In this document: positions 44,065 to 56,610 of the stretch, piece by piece
Numbering within the stretch: the first letter of the stretch is position 1
Layout of the letters: each line of letters opens with the position of its first letter
Assembly: GCF_910594005.1 (NCBI RefSeq)
Contig: NC_057816.1
Location: 43,238,797-43,302,796 of the forward strand
Length of the DNA: 64,000 nucleotides
Source of the DNA: Cervus elaphus
Lineage: Eukaryota; Chordata; Mammalia; Artiodactyla; Cervidae
Direction: 5' to 3'
Made by a program: the position numbers and the translations under genes
The notes under the pieces: generated by a model
Seen by the model: the letters and a program-made list of their open reading frames with translations, nothing else
Told to the model about the DNA's origin: nothing
Databases searched by the model: none

Positions 44065-45940
44065 TGTTTAAAAATTTAAATATACTTTAAATATAAATTA
44101 AATAAATTAGCATACAATATTATGCTAATTTCAGGTATGCTACATAATTATTTAATATTTGCATACATCATGAAATAATCACCACAATGAATCTAGCAAC
44201 CATATGTCACCGTACAATGTAATTACGATACTCTTGGTTATATTCCTCATGCTATAAATTACATACCCATGGCTTTTTTATTTTATAACTGACATTTGTA
44301 CCTCTTACTCCTCTCCACCTCCTTTGCACCCCTCTGCAAATTCTCTTCCCTCTGGCAGCCACCCATTTGTTCTCCGTATCTGTGACTCTGTTTTCATTTT
44401 GTTTATTTCTTTTATTCTTTAGATTCCACATAAAAATGAGATCATGCACATTTGTCTTTCTCTGACTGACACATCTCACTGAGCATAACACCCTCTAGAT
44501 CCATCCATGTTGTCACAAATAGAAAGATTTGATTTTTTTTCTTACAACTGAGTAATATTCCATTGTGTGTATATGTATCTTAATACATATGTAGATATAT
44601 AACATCTTCTTTATCAAATCACTTATATGTCAATTTAGATTGCTTTCATGTCTTTGCTGTTGCAAATAACACTTCAAAGATCATAGGGGTACATCACATA
44701 TATCTTCTCAATTAGTAGGTTTTGGGGAGAATGTATTAGATATCCAGAAGTGAAATTTCTGGATCATATGGGAGGTCTGTTTTTAATTTTTTTAGGAATA
44801 GACATGCTATTTTCCATAGTGACTTCAACTATTTACAATCCCACCATGAGCACACAAAAGTGGGATTTTACATTTTTATATATATCTTCATCAATGCTTG
44901 TTATTTGTTGTATTTTTGATGATACTCATTCTTACAGATGTGAGGGATTATCTCATTGTGGATCTGTTTTGTGTCTTCCTGACGATTACCGATGTTGAGC
45001 ATCTTTTTGTTGGTTTGCAGTCTATCTTCATATGTTCTTTTAAAAATGTCTATTCAGGCCTTCCAACCAATTTTTTGATTGGTTGTTGGTTTCCTGGCAT
45101 TGGGTCGTATGTGTTCTCTGCGTATTAACCGCTCATTAGATACATCACCTGCGAATATCTTATCCCATCAGTAGGCTGCTGCTTTTTGTTTGTTAATAGT
45201 TTTCTTCACTGTACAAAGGCTTTTGAGTTTGATGTAGTTCCATTTGCTTATTTTTCTTTCCCTGACCCCGACCCTGAGGGGACTGATCCAAAAAATATTC
45301 TTGCTAAGAGTGGTATTAAAGAGTGTGCTGCTTAGTTTTTTCTAGACATTTTATGATTTTTAAGTCCTACACTTAAGTCTTAATCTGTTTTGAGTTTATT
45401 TTTGTGTGTGGTGTGACAAAGAAATCCATTTAGATCTTTTGCATGTAGCTGCCTAGTTTTCCCAATACCATATATTAAAGAGACTGCCTTTTCCCTGTTG
45501 TATATTTTTGCTTACTTGGTTGTAGATTAGTTGAATATACAAGCATGAGTTTATTTCTGGACTCCCTAGTCTGTTCCATTGATCTATGTATCTGTATTTG
45601 TGCCAGTACCATATAGTTTTCTTTACTGTAACTTTGTAAAATAACTTGAAATTGAGGAGAGTGTTACCTCTAGCTTTTTTCTTTTTCTCAAGATTATTTT
45701 GGCTATTGAGGGTCTTTTGTTTTTTCATGCAAATTTTAGAATTATTTCTCCTGGTTCTGTGAAAAATGTCATTGGTATTTTGACAGCAATTGCATTAAAT
45801 CTTTAGATTGCCTTGGGTCGTATGGTCATTCTAAGAATATTAATCCTTACAATCCATGAGTTCAGTAGATTTTTCCATTTATTTATGTCATCTTCAATTT
45901 CTTTCATCAGTGTCTTCTAAGTAACTAAGGCAACATTGAG
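44065..45940 (-). mobile_element. Old L1 3'UTR to ORF2, reverse
   Basis: About 1.9 kb of reverse L1. On the minus strand, ORF2 C-terminal pieces are readable, such as FYKVTVKKTIWYWHKYRYID around 45600-45660, and the 3'UTR runs down to 44065. Frame is broken by stops and indels. It abuts the L1M at 41664-44050, and the two may be separate insertions. Confidence 0.82.
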
Positions 45941-47489
45941 TTCAGAATTCATATGGTTTGAACTTAGTGATAAATACCTTTATAATTCACTTTCATTTAT
46001 AGTTAATTTACTATAAGCTCTTCTGTTGTAGGAATATTCCTCTGTCCATTTGACAATATACTTAACTTTGTGGTCTGAAGCTACAGGGCCAAAGGGACAA
46101 TGACATGATCTTACTCTAACTTTGGTAGACATGTGCATAATGGAGAAAAAAAATATTTGAAATGCCTGGAGTCAGAAACTGGTGTGTGAAAAATTCTTCC
46201 AAATAGGAATATTTAGCACACAACATATTTCTTCCTCTCTGAAGCCTCGGTTGCACTCAACTGAGTATTTAGGCCCCTTGGTGCCTCCAGAGCTTGTCGA
46301 GGTGTTTGGGGAAAGGAGCTTCCCTTTGTAAGAGAATCCCTAGAGTAAAATTTAAAGGCAGTGAATATTTTCTACACCCTTTCATGTTTGATGTGAGTAT
46401 GAGCTACATATAGTGATTAAAAGCATGGAGTTTTGAACCATACAGGCCTGAGTTGGAATCCTATTTTGCTATTTCCTAATTATGTGACATTGAGCATATT
46501 TTCATTAATTTTGGTCTCTTTCTCAAAATTTCATATATATTGATATTTTTATCTCCATGTTACTGAAAAATAAATGTACTGCATTTATTACTATGCTTTT
46601 AGAAGTTTGGTGTTTGATGTACCATCTAATCCCTTTCTCAGTATCCTTGAGACCCTCAATAAAGATTTACATTCTTTTCAAGAGTTTTCAAAAGAATTTT
46701 TTTTTCAAGTAACTTTGTGATGAGGCTGACTTTGAAGTAGGAAGAAGAAAGTACAATGTGTTCAATTTACAACCATAATCAAATTAACTAAAACCAGTGT
46801 CAGTGCAAGAGATGAAAAAAATGCATTGGGGAAATCAAGAAAAGCGACCTGAATATATGAACCTTCAATATACCAAATAAACAATAATATTAGAAGACAT
46901 TTAAGCAGGTAAAATACCTGGGACAGATCCTAGACAGTCCTGAAGCCAAGGGTTATTCATTAAAAACCACAAATATGATGTATATTTTTATTTCATGCTA
47001 ATTCCAGAGTATCTCCTAAGCTGTTTAGAAATGCAAGATTCTTGAAGATGCTGTCAAAAGAACAGAACATGAAATATCAACCACCAATCACTTTATAAAA
47101 GATAAACTGTGACCAGATGTACAGTGCCAAAGGGACAGGAATGTGACCTTACCCTAACTTCAGTTTACAAACTCTAAAACCCTGTCTCAAGATGGTTTAA
47201 TGCTTTCATTTTTTCAATGGCAAACTAGAAATCTTTCAATGGTAAATATATCCAAGACTGGAAAATAACTGAGAATTATTTACCAAATTAGACACAGTGT
47301 ACAAATACCGGACATGATGAAATCTGTGCAGGTAATATTTATAGCACAATGGCCTCTGTTTCTTGGGATTTTGGATATTATAAAACCTATATATTTGGGG
47401 GAGGAGGAAGCTCACTTTAATATAGATGAAAGACACAAAAGAAATGAAAATGTAAAAGAACTGTTAATAACAATGGCAAATATCAGTTT
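45941..47489. other. Intergenic stretch with a MIR and a dispersed repeat pair
   Basis: A forward MIR is at about 46405-46510 (AAAAGCATGGAGTTTTGAACC, ATTATGTGACATTGAGCA). Two related 45-bp pieces sharing GCCAAAGGGACA and (A/C)CCTAACTT-type sequence lie at about 46083-46130 and 47121-47167. No gene was recognised. Confidence 0.5.
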
Positions 47490-47680
47490 TTAGCACCCAT
47501 TGTATGCTGGTTATTTCACATACTCTATTGTCAAGCATCATAGTAATTATGAAAAACTTGAGTTATAAACCAAATAGTATAAGTAAAAAATAGCTAAAAT
47601 GACTTATACTAGGTTAATAAGTTGCCAAACAGTATTCAAATTTAGATCTGCTTGGCTCCAGATCCCATATTCTTTTCAGC
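47490..47680 (-). repeat. MIR SINE
   Basis: Reverse, degraded MIR with the end GATCTGCTTGGCTCCAGATC and a GTTGCCAAACAGTATTCAAA piece in the expected order. Confidence 0.55.
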
Positions 47681-47805
47681 CATGAGCTATAAGCAGGGTC
47701 ACTGAAGTAGAACCTTCATGTCTGTCTAGCATAAAGACCCCTTAATTACCTGCCCCTCACTTCTGCTACTACACATACCCCTGTATTTAATCTATACTAG
47801 TTCTT

Positions 47806-48008
47806 GTCCATGGGGTCGCTAAGAGTTGGACACGACTGAGCGACTTCACTTTCATGTCTCACTTTCACACATTGGAGAAGGAAATGGCAACCCACTCCAG
47901 TGTTCTTGCCTGGAGAACCCCACGGATGGGGGAGCCTGGTGGGCTGCCGTCTGTGGGATCACACAGAGTCGGACACGACTGAAGTGACTTAGCAGCAGCA
48001 GCAGCAGC
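47806..48008 (+). mobile_element. Bov-A2 SINE with (AGC)n tail
   Basis: Two BovA monomers, each with a GACACGACTGA-type end (about 47830 and 47972). The element ends in an (AGC)n tail (about 47990-48010). Target duplication AGTTCTT (47799-47805, 48009-48015). Good conservation suggests a fairly young copy. Confidence 0.92.
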
Positions 48009-48015
48009 AGTTCTT

Positions 48016-48363
48016 CAAGAAGACTGTTTCTTTTAGATTACCAATTACTTCATTACTTCACTTCTCTCCTTCTTGGTCAGAGTTTATTGGTTCATGAATA
48101 GACATCTGATACAAGCTGAACTAATTGGGATCCCTTACTTGGCTTTTTGAAATTAATAACACAGAAGTAAAACTAATGACCAAGAAGTAAAATTAAAAGC
48201 AATATGTGTGGCTTTGTAGACTGGGAAGCAGAGGGTGGCAAGCTACAGAAAAAGAATAAACATATATAGAGAGAAGCTGAAGTAAGAAAGAGAGATTTCT
48301 GCCTAGGCTCTCGATAGTTTCTATTTCCAGAACCCAATCCCCGTCCCTCTGAAGCAGGAGATA
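48016..48363. other. Intergenic stretch, nothing recognised
   Basis: No gene or repeat was identified. Confidence 0.45.
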
Positions 48364-48545
48364 GATGGGCTCCAGGTTAGACCTTTACCACTGACCTCCT
48401 GTTTGCATTTCATGGGGCACAAAGAAGTGGGTTTAAGACTAGACACCTGCAACCAGTATCCTGTTAGCATTTTCTGAGACAAGAGGTCGGTGGGCTCCAG
48501 TTAAGGCATTTATGATCAGCCTCCTGTTTGCTCTCCAAAATGGAA
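48364..48545. repeat. Three imperfect 62-bp tandem repeats
   Basis: Units start near 48364, 48426 and 48489. Each has a GTGGGCTCCAG-like start and, about 33-37 bases on, a CCTCCTGTTTGCATTT-like stretch. Divergence between units is substantial. They lie directly upstream of LTR-like sequence and may be its U3 enhancer-type repeats. Confidence 0.7.
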
Positions 48546-49135
48546 GTCCCAACAGAAACAGGGTAAATAGCTAGTCTGTGTCTCTTATAAACACCTTAAA
48601 GTAATAGTCATGGTAAGGACAAAGACTAGCAAAACCTGTTTGAGTAAAGGATTAAGGGATCTCTGATCCCTCCCTTTTAAGGACAGGAAGACACTGCGCA
48701 TGCACAGAAAAGCTCCTTGTAGGTGAAAGGTCAGGGGATAATGCCAGGCGGTAATGCGTCTTGATCTTCCCAGAAGCATTCACTTCAAGATCCATCTTGG
48801 CTGAGGGATGCATGTGCAGCCCAGGGAGGGTCCCAGGGTAAGTCAGGAGTGGAAAAAGAAACCAGATATTTGGCTGAAGGTGAACTAAGGCCTGGAAGAA
48901 CTGACCTACGTAAATGACTTAACCAACTGTTCACTGTGCTCCTGCTCAATAGTGGGGCGCCCACACCCTTTCTCTCCATGTGTGCCTCTGCCTTTCTTCC
49001 ATCTTAACTTAGCAGACTGTTCCTCTGTGTGTTCTCCTGCTTGTGCTAGGTCTCCGGTAATAAACATTGTATCTGCATTTACAGCTTATGCCTCTGTGAT
49101 AAATGCATTTATCACAGGGGCCAGAGAGCCAGGGG
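48546..49135 (+). mobile_element. LTR-like element with polyadenylation signal
   Basis: The 3' half looks like a ruminant retroviral LTR: CACCCTTTCTCTCCATGTG, GGTCTCCGG then AATAAA (49059-49064), ACATTGTATCTGCATTTACAG, and an ending near GGCCAGAGAGCCAGGGG. The 5' limit is unclear and may include the 62-bp repeats. No gag, pol or env is adjacent, so it is likely a solo LTR. Family not assigned. Confidence 0.6.
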
Positions 49136-49145
49136 AAAATAGCTT

Positions 49146-49310
49146 CTAGTCTTTAGCACTCACTGGTCTGATGGCTAAGATTCCTGGTTCTTATCCAGGC
49201 TACTCAGCTTCAATGACTGGGCAGGGAATTAAGATCTCATTGCACGCCACCACTCACTACTGCCTCGCTAAGACTCACTTCCTGTGGCCAAGCTTCACTC
49301 TTCCCATTGG
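49146..49310 (+). mobile_element. tRNA-derived SINE, probably CHR-like
   Basis: GTCTGATGGCTAAGATTCCT resembles a tRNA A-box region and CTTCAATGACTGGGCAGGGA a decayed B-box region at the right spacing. The remainder is CHR-like but diverged. Confidence 0.5.
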
Positions 49311-49669
49311 GTTACATGACATCCTTTTTTTTTTCCCCCCATTATAGTTTGTTATCCTATTTTGCTTAAGTTTGCTCCAGCTGCCTTTCTTTATTGCAGT
49401 TCAATAGTTCTAACATCATATATGCCAGAGTTGATTTTCATCAAGAGGATAAACAGGCAAAATTTCACTAACCACAAAGATCAAGTTGCCCCTAGAGGCT
49501 TAAGTCTTTTCTTACAAAGATATGGGTAAATCTCTAACTCTGCATTTTTCTATGAGACCCTTGAGGCCATGCACTTGACCCCACCCACATACCTAGGGCC
49601 AAACCTTTTTCCACGCAACACTAATTTTAAAGATTTCAAATGAAGCAGTATTAAGATTTACACAAACTT

Positions 49670-49875
49670 TGGGTAAAACAGACTTGAATTTGAATCCCAG
49701 ATGCACCTGTCTGAGTGAATTTGGTGATGTCACTTAGTCTCACTAAGCCTTATATATTTAAAACTGGAAATAATGCAATGGATCTCAAATTATGGTTGTA
49801 AGGATTAGGACAAACTATTTAAGTGCTAAACACAGTGTCTGACAAATAGTAGGCACTCAATAAATGGCACTTTTT
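49670..49875 (+). repeat. MIR SINE
   Basis: Forward MIR: CTTGAATTTGAATCCCAGAT, GTCACTTAGTCTCACTAAGC and a GTAGGCACTCAATAAATGGC end. Confidence 0.8.
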
Positions 49876-50943
49876 TAATTACTTGCCACAGTTCCAACCT
49901 TATTACCCTATTATTAATAAGTGTCATTGCCATCTATGTGAATTCTTTAAATTGGCTTTCTTTGTAATTTCTATGTAATCTTCCTTTAAAATCTATATAA
50001 TCTTTCCTTTTCATATTTTCCTTCCTTTCTTCTCTCTTTCTTCTTTTCTTTTTCCCCCTCAAACATCTTTCATTACCCAAAACACAGACTAAAGATACCA
50101 TTGCCACCCTTAAGTTTTCCGTCTAGTGGGAGAAATCTCACAAAGATACAACAGTTCAGACTGCTGCAACAATAAAGAGAAGGCCCTTATGCTAAGGTGA
50201 CATCAGCTAGGACTATCTCACTCAGATTGGAAGTTCAGAAAAAATTACCTGATGCCCCAGTTCCCCAAATCACTATCTGGAGTAAAGCTGCTCAGAAGAG
50301 CAGTTAGATCTGCTTCCAACTGGTTCACTGTGAGTGAGAAATAAATTGTTTTTCCATTAAGTGGTTAAGATTAGGAAGTTCTTTGTTATGACAATGAATG
50401 CTAATTATATTGATTAACTGAACTCCAAAGAACCAGAGCCCCATCTCTGAACACAAGCCCCCAGGTTATAAATTCATGCACTCAGACTCAGGAGCCACTT
50501 TCCTGCACAGACTCCTACTGCTTGTTGTAAAAGTTGTTAATTCTAGACAGCTTGTCCTAGCTCCACTCTTCTGATCACCCCAGGTTGCTTTTTCTCCTCA
50601 CTCTCCACACCCTTCTCTCCAACAGGGATGTCTGATTTTATCACCTGACTCACTTCACAGTGGCTATCTTATCTCCAGCTGCCCAGCTTTGTTGAGAGGA
50701 CAAATAGAACAAAATCCTTATTACAAAAGGGGGAGATTTAACTCCATTTTCTCAGGTACTCCAAGTCTCAACTGCTGCTTTGATGTTTTTCTTAATTCTC
50801 CAAACACACACTGGTCAGGGTCACTCTCAATGGCACTGCTCTGTGATTAGATCAGACAGGAAGACTTTCCTAGCCATTCTGAAGAATGGCTTTTGTTCTG
50901 GGCATAAGCATAGATCTTAGTTTCCTGATTGAGTGTTTCCTAA
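49876..50943. other. Intergenic stretch, no gene recognised
   Basis: A pyrimidine-rich run is at about 49990-50060. A possible old LTR or DNA-element end is near 50330-50400 (GAGAAATAAATTG). No gene was recognised. Confidence 0.45.
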
Positions 50944-50951
50944 TTCCTCTC

Positions 50952-51155
50952 AAGATGGCTCAGGTGGTAAAGAGTCTGCCTGCAATGCAGGAGACCCAGA
51001 TTCTTTCCCTGGGTCAGGAAGATCCCCTGGAGAAGGGAACGGCAACCCACTCCAGTATTCTTGCCTGGAGAAGTCCATGGACAGAGGAGCCTGGCAGGCT
51101 ACAGTTCATGGGGTCACAAAGAGTTGGATACGACTGAGTGACTAGCATTTCACAG
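50952..51155 (+). mobile_element. Bov-tA SINE
   Basis: Forward SINE from AAGATGGCTCAGGTGG with target duplication TTCCTCTC (50944-50951, 51156-51163). Confidence 0.92.
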
Positions 51156-51163
51156 TTCCTCTC

Positions 51164-53089
51164 TACCTGAACTGACAGTCTATGGTCTTGATTTTTCTCT
51201 TTCTTCTTCCCAACTTCCTTTCCACCTACCCTCCTCTTGAACAAACAACCTCCATCTCCACACCACACACGCCATCACTGAGTGGTTCACTCTCATATTA
51301 GTCAGATTTTTATTAGAATCTTGTTTTGTTCTGTATCCCGTAGGATTTGGTTCAGGTTTCTCTGTTCAACTGTTCCCAGAGCTTTTCCCCTAGGAATAGA
51401 GTTAATTCTCTGAGTTAGTGAAAGTCTTGTTAAAAAAGGAAATTAACTTAGAATAGTCTCAGAGGTCTCCAGGATTCTGCTCTTTTAAATATTTTTACCC
51501 ACTAGGTTGTGTATCCAGGAAATTTGCCAGGAATTATTCTTGAGCTAGGTGAACGTTTGGGACATGGTCCTTTGGCAAATTTTGCTGTTCTTACTGGATT
51601 TTCTTTATAGTATGTTTCCATCCTTTTTGGTTTTAGTGTTCGGGCCCATGATATTTTGTACATAGAGGTGTTTGCATTATGCCTGCTTGTACATAGGAGT
51701 ATGTGATAACTTTTAATTCTGAGAGAGAGTTCTCTAAGTGTGCGCTTGGATTTCAACTTCTTCCCAACTTGTAGGTGTTGAATTTAGAATCTAATTTAAT
51801 AAAACTGACAAGTGACCTAAATAGAGCTTTCTTTACAAGAATTTGATCTTCCAGTGCTAGATTTTTAAATTATTATTATATTTTTCTTTATCAAAATAAT
51901 ATGAACACATTGCTGGGGGAGGAGGGAAAGAAGCAAATACAAGAATTATTCAACTCCAACACACTAAAATAAGAAATGTTAGCATTTTTCTACTGTCTGA
52001 GCCATTTTTAAACGAATACAAATGCTACAAACAAAATTATACTCATAGTATTTATAAATTTTATTGTGACTAATTATCCTACACCACTGGGATTTTATTT
52101 ATAAGACTATTTGCTCTTCAACTGCCTTTCACCTAAGTGCCTAAGTTAAGAGATACATAAGTAAGTTCTCCAAGGAGGTTTTTTACTGACTTTTTAGTGA
52201 TACCCCAAACCAAGTAATTGTCCAATAAACAGTATTGGTTTATTCACTGAAGGAGAGAGATGTCATATTTCTCTAATGCTTACCAAAAGGATCTGAATAA
52301 CAATTAACCACCAGGTGTTATAACACAAATCTTCATCAGATCCTTAAGGCAAATTATTATCATGATCAACCTTTCCTCGTTTTCTATTTTTTAGTTTTCT
52401 TTCTCTCTCTCTCTCATATTCAGGATTAGGCACTGTGCTAATAATATCTGAAGATAAAGAGATAGATAAGATTGAATTTTAAAGAAAATTTAAACTAAAT
52501 AGCACAGCATTTAAAGAGACTCTAAATTAATAGTCTTAACAATTTTTAGAAACTAGGTAGCAGTCATATAAAAAATTATAGCCACCTTACATAATAATAA
52601 TGTATTGTAATAAAGTACATAATAATGTAAAATAAAAATATTAATTATATAATAATGTAATAAAATAATTAGAGATAATTATTTTCTTTTAAAAAATTGA
52701 AAAATCAATAGTAAAAAGAAGAGCATATTTATTCCAGCCATGGAGGAAGATTGAGTTTCAAAGTTGAAAGTACTGAGTGAGAGGAACACCTCATAGTCTC
52801 CTAGCTCAGGTCTGAACTTTCTCTTATCTGGAAAACTTGATTCAAGCAGCTCTGGGTGTTGTCTTGTTATCTATCTAATCACTTTACTGTCCTGCTTAAT
52901 CACCTTGGACAGAAACTTGTTAAAACACTCAATATAGCCCAGTGTTCTGAGCAGTTTTTCTTGACTTGATCCTTCTCTGTCTCTAGTTTCGTAATTTATG
53001 ATCTCTCTCCCTTGCCTCCTTTCCCACTTCCACCACAGTTACCTAAAGATCTAGGGTTGTAGAATTGCTCCAAGGATTAAATTGATCTA
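51164..53089. other. Intergenic stretch, no gene recognised
   Basis: An 84-codon minus-strand frame (51502-51756) matches nothing I know. A low-complexity AATAAT-rich patch lies at about 52586-52675. No RNA gene or well-bounded repeat was seen. Confidence 0.5.
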
Positions 53090-54020
53090 GACATTCGAAA
53101 AGGAGTATGTCAAGGCTGTATATTGTCACCCTGCTTATTTAACTTATATGCAGAGTACATCATGAGAAACGCTGGGCTGAGAGAAGCACAAGCTGGAATC
53201 AAGATTGCTCAGAGAAATATCAATAACCTCAGATATGCAGATGACACCACCCTTATGGCAGAAAGTGAAGAGGAACTAAAAAGCCTCTTGATGAAAGTGA
53301 AAGAGGAGAGTGAAAAAGTCAGCTTAAAGCTCAACATTCAGAAAACTAAGATCATGGCATCTGGTCCCATCACTTCATGGGAAATAGATGGGGAAACAGT
53401 GGAAACAGTGTCAGACTTTATTTTTTGAGGCTCCAAAATCACTGCAGATGGTGACTGCAGCCATGAAATTAAAAGACACTTACTCCTTGGAAGGAAAGTT
53501 ATGACTAACCTAGATAGCATATTAAAAAGCAGAGATATTACTTTGCCAACAAAGGTCTGTCTAGTCAAGGCTGTGGTTTTTCCAGTGGTCATGTATGGAT
53601 GTGAGAGTTGGACTGTGAGGAAAGCTGAGCACTGAAAAATCAGTGCTTTTGAACTATGGTGTTGGAGAAGACTCTTGAGAGTCCCTTGGACCTCAAGGAG
53701 ATCCAACCAGTCCATCCTGAAGGAGACCAGTCCTGGGTGTTCATTGGAAGGACTAACGCTAAAGCTGAAACTCCAATACTTTGGCCACCTGATGTGAAGA
53801 GTTGACTCATTGGAAAAGGTCCTGATGCTGGGAGGGATTGTGGGCAGGAGGAGAAGGGGACGACAGAGGATGAGATGGCTGGATGGCATCACCGACTCGA
53901 TGGACATGAGTTTGAGTAAACTCCGGGAGTTGGTGATGGACAGGGAGGCCTGGCGTGCTGCGATTCACGGGGTTGCAAAGAGTCGGACACGACTGAGCGA
54001 CTGAACTGAACTGAACTGAA
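53090..54020 (+). mobile_element. BovB LINE, longest forward copy in the window
   Basis: This begins in the reverse-transcriptase palm with GVCQGCILSPCLFNLYAEYI, has an intact YADD (53234-53245) and reads openly to DFIF at 53428, where a frameshift and TGA stop it. A second readable frame (53810-54004) covers the C-terminus RRRGRQRMRWLDGITDSMDM. It ends in four CTGAA repeats. About 930 bp of a roughly 3-kb element. Confidence 0.95.
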
Positions 54021-54944
54021 TACTTTAACTAATATCTGATACATCAAAAATAGTTTGATGAATGTTACTGTAAATACTGTTCACATTACTTCTGGCCCTG
54101 ATAGCACTATTACTACTACTGTTCCTTTCTCTTCAATAGCTACTACTTTTTCTTCCTCCTCTTCATTATGATTATCACTATGATTCAGATTATAGTTATG
54201 ATTATAATTAACTAGATCCTATAGCTAGCATAAGATGGATATTACCATTCCCATTTTCCCCTCAAGGAAATAAGAACTTGGAGAGTTTAAGGAAATTGCT
54301 TAAGATTAAAAGGCTATAAAGTAAGAACTCAATTCTCTACTGTCTGACTTAAAACTTTGTACTTTCTTCCAAACCATTACCATTACTAATGAGAAGGGTG
54401 TGTTGTGCAAATATTAATTTTGCAAACAATGACATAGTTCCTGAATAACTTGGAGATGTACATGAAAACTACATAAATGGGATTATGTCTATTTCTGAAA
54501 TTAACAATCTAAAAGTAAACGGAACTGGTGTCAAATATTTGACTGAAACCCAAAAAAGCAAGGCATATCTAGAGCCAACAAGAGCAGCTTGGTGCTTCAT
54601 ATTCTGAATTTTTGCCATTGTTTAAAAATATAAAGACAGAATGTAACATGTTGTAAGTAAAATGTCAGCCAACGTTCTTAGTCAAAACTGGGAGTTGCTT
54701 TATTTTTACAATGTTCTCAAATGATGTTATGCAAACATTATGACCTATTGAACATATTATTTGATTTTTTCATATCGGGAATTAAAATATGTAATAATAT
54801 GTCTTAGTTTAAAAAAAAATTAACATTTTCAAGGAAAATATCCCTTGAATTATATTATATAATGCTTATAAACACTCTTATGTATGTTCTATATAAGAAA
54901 TTGTACTAAAAATAGGCATACTTTCTTTTTTCTCCTCCAGTTTA
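54021..54944. other. Intergenic stretch with a MIR-like fragment
   Basis: About 54225-54345 resembles a reverse MIR (GATATTACCATTCCCATTTTC then TAAGGAAATTGCTTAAG). Trinucleotide TAC/TTC runs lie near 54110-54165. No gene. Confidence 0.5.
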
Positions 54945-55155
54945 TCGTGAGTTTAATTATCTTTATTAAAATAGAGTGAGTGTGCAATATTATGTTACTT
55001 TCAGGTATTCTACATAGTGATTTGATATTTGCATATATTAAGAAATGATCATGGTGTCTAGTAACCATCTGTCTCTATACACTGCTATTACAATGTTATC
55101 AACTGTGCTCTTCATGCTGTATATTATATCCCTGTGGTTTATTATTTTGTAGAGG
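54945..55155 (-). mobile_element. Old L1 3'UTR, reverse
   Basis: Reverse L1M 3' end with GTGCAATATTATGTTACTTTC and CTGTATATTATATCCCTGTG. It directly abuts a forward L1 end. Confidence 0.75.
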
Positions 55156-55430
55156 TGAAATAGATGATGTTGAGGTGATCTAATGGATAGCAATGTATCC
55201 TAACAGTATACCTAACAATACTGTATTATATACTTGAAATTTGCTAAAAGGATTGATCTTAAGTAGTCTCATCACAAAAAAAGAAAAGAAAATGATACCT
55301 ATGTGAGATGATGGGTATGTTTATTAATTTGATTGTGATAAGTATTTTATAGTGCATATGTATCAATTATCAAACTTCAAACTCCATCCTTTAAATATAC
55401 ACGTTTTCGTCAATCTACTGCAATAAAGCT
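55156..55430 (+). mobile_element. Old L1 3'UTR, forward
   Basis: Forward L1M 3' end: TATACTTGAAATTTGCTAAA, TGAGATGATGGGTATGTTTA, then TTTAAATATACACGTTTTC. It overlaps in content with the reverse piece beside it. Confidence 0.78.
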
Positions 55431-56493
55431 GGAAAAGACACTGAAAATGAGATAGGATTTAGTATGTTTTAATAATTTTTATAAGGAATGAAGGATGAAT
55501 GAAGGAGGAATGAAGATATATATAGTAATACAATTATCAAAAATTGTCAAATATAAGATGACAGCATGAGTTAGGTGTGTATAACTACCCCAACTTTGCA
55601 GTAAAAGCAATGTGTGGCTGAGAGTGTTTTGGTAGTTTGCCTTAGGTCATGTAGCCAGAAAGGTTTAGATCTAAAACTACCTTGACTTTAAACTCTCTTT
55701 TAAAGCACATAATTTTATGATGCTTTGAAATTTGCCAAAAAAGAAAATACACACACACTATGACCCTACCCAATTACTGTGTTAATTGAAATATGCAGAG
55801 CTTGGTAGCAGTATTACCCAGAACAAATGTGTGGTGTATTCTAACAGGATATTTATTTAGCAAAGTCTCATAAACTTTTACATTTAGGTTTGGGCTGTTG
55901 ATGTTGTGGTCTGCAAGCTGGATAGAAGAGAAAACCAAAATAACTTTCATTTTTGTCCTATTTCTGTTTGTGCCTAACATGACAGTTACTGAGAAACAAA
56001 TGTTTCTCCAAATGACTTTTCAGCAAAAGGTCACTGTTTCAGGTGCTGTGCATTTAATTCTGTGTACATCTTCCTGCTTGGATTACCTTTGTGGAAATGA
56101 AGTTGATTCTGTCCAGTTTAGAAACCTTTACAAAATTGTGTTCAGAGCCTGAATTTGTCAATCTACCTCTTAAAGCACTAAAAATGACTTTCCTTGCTTT
56201 AAATTTATAAACTTCTCATCTGCTCTGACTCCTACATAAAAATCACTGGCAAATATGATTTCAGAGACTTCAAAAATAAGAATTTTGGCTATCTGCCGAT
56301 TATAAAAATAATATATAGTCATTATAAAAATTTTAAATACAAAAAAAAAATTTTAAATACACAAAGTATATAAATAATGTTCCAGTAGCTTTTGCAATAG
56401 ACCTATATTCAGTCTTAATAACATCCAATATCTGTAATAAATTGCACAATAGGGAAATTTACAAATGCCAAAATCACCAGATCTGCATGTTTT
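55431..56493. other. Intergenic stretch, no gene recognised
   Basis: AT-rich, with a small near-duplicate AAATTTTAAATACA around 56330-56362. The 84-codon frame at 55898 (plus) is hydrophobic by chance and unlike any protein I know. Confidence 0.5.
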
Positions 56494-56610
56494 TGTTGTT
56501 CAGCAGTTAAGTCATGTCTGACTCTTTGTGACCCCATGGACTACAGCATACCAGGCTTCTCTGTCCTTCACTATCTCTTGGTGTTTGCTTAGATTCATGT
56601 TAAAACTCAA
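56494..56610 (-). mobile_element. BovA/BovB-tail fragment, reverse
   Basis: GTTGTTCAGCAGTTAAGTCATG and TCACTATCTCTTGG then TTAGATTCATGTT resemble a reverse BovB 3' end, cut short. Confidence 0.65.

Noticed and set aside
49146..49310. A functional tRNA gene
   Set aside because: A-box- and B-box-like sequences are degenerate and the block does not fold as a tRNA by eye. A tRNA-derived SINE fits better.
51502..51756. 84-codon minus-strand frame
   Set aside because: No recognisable family. Neighbouring sequence gives no gene structure.
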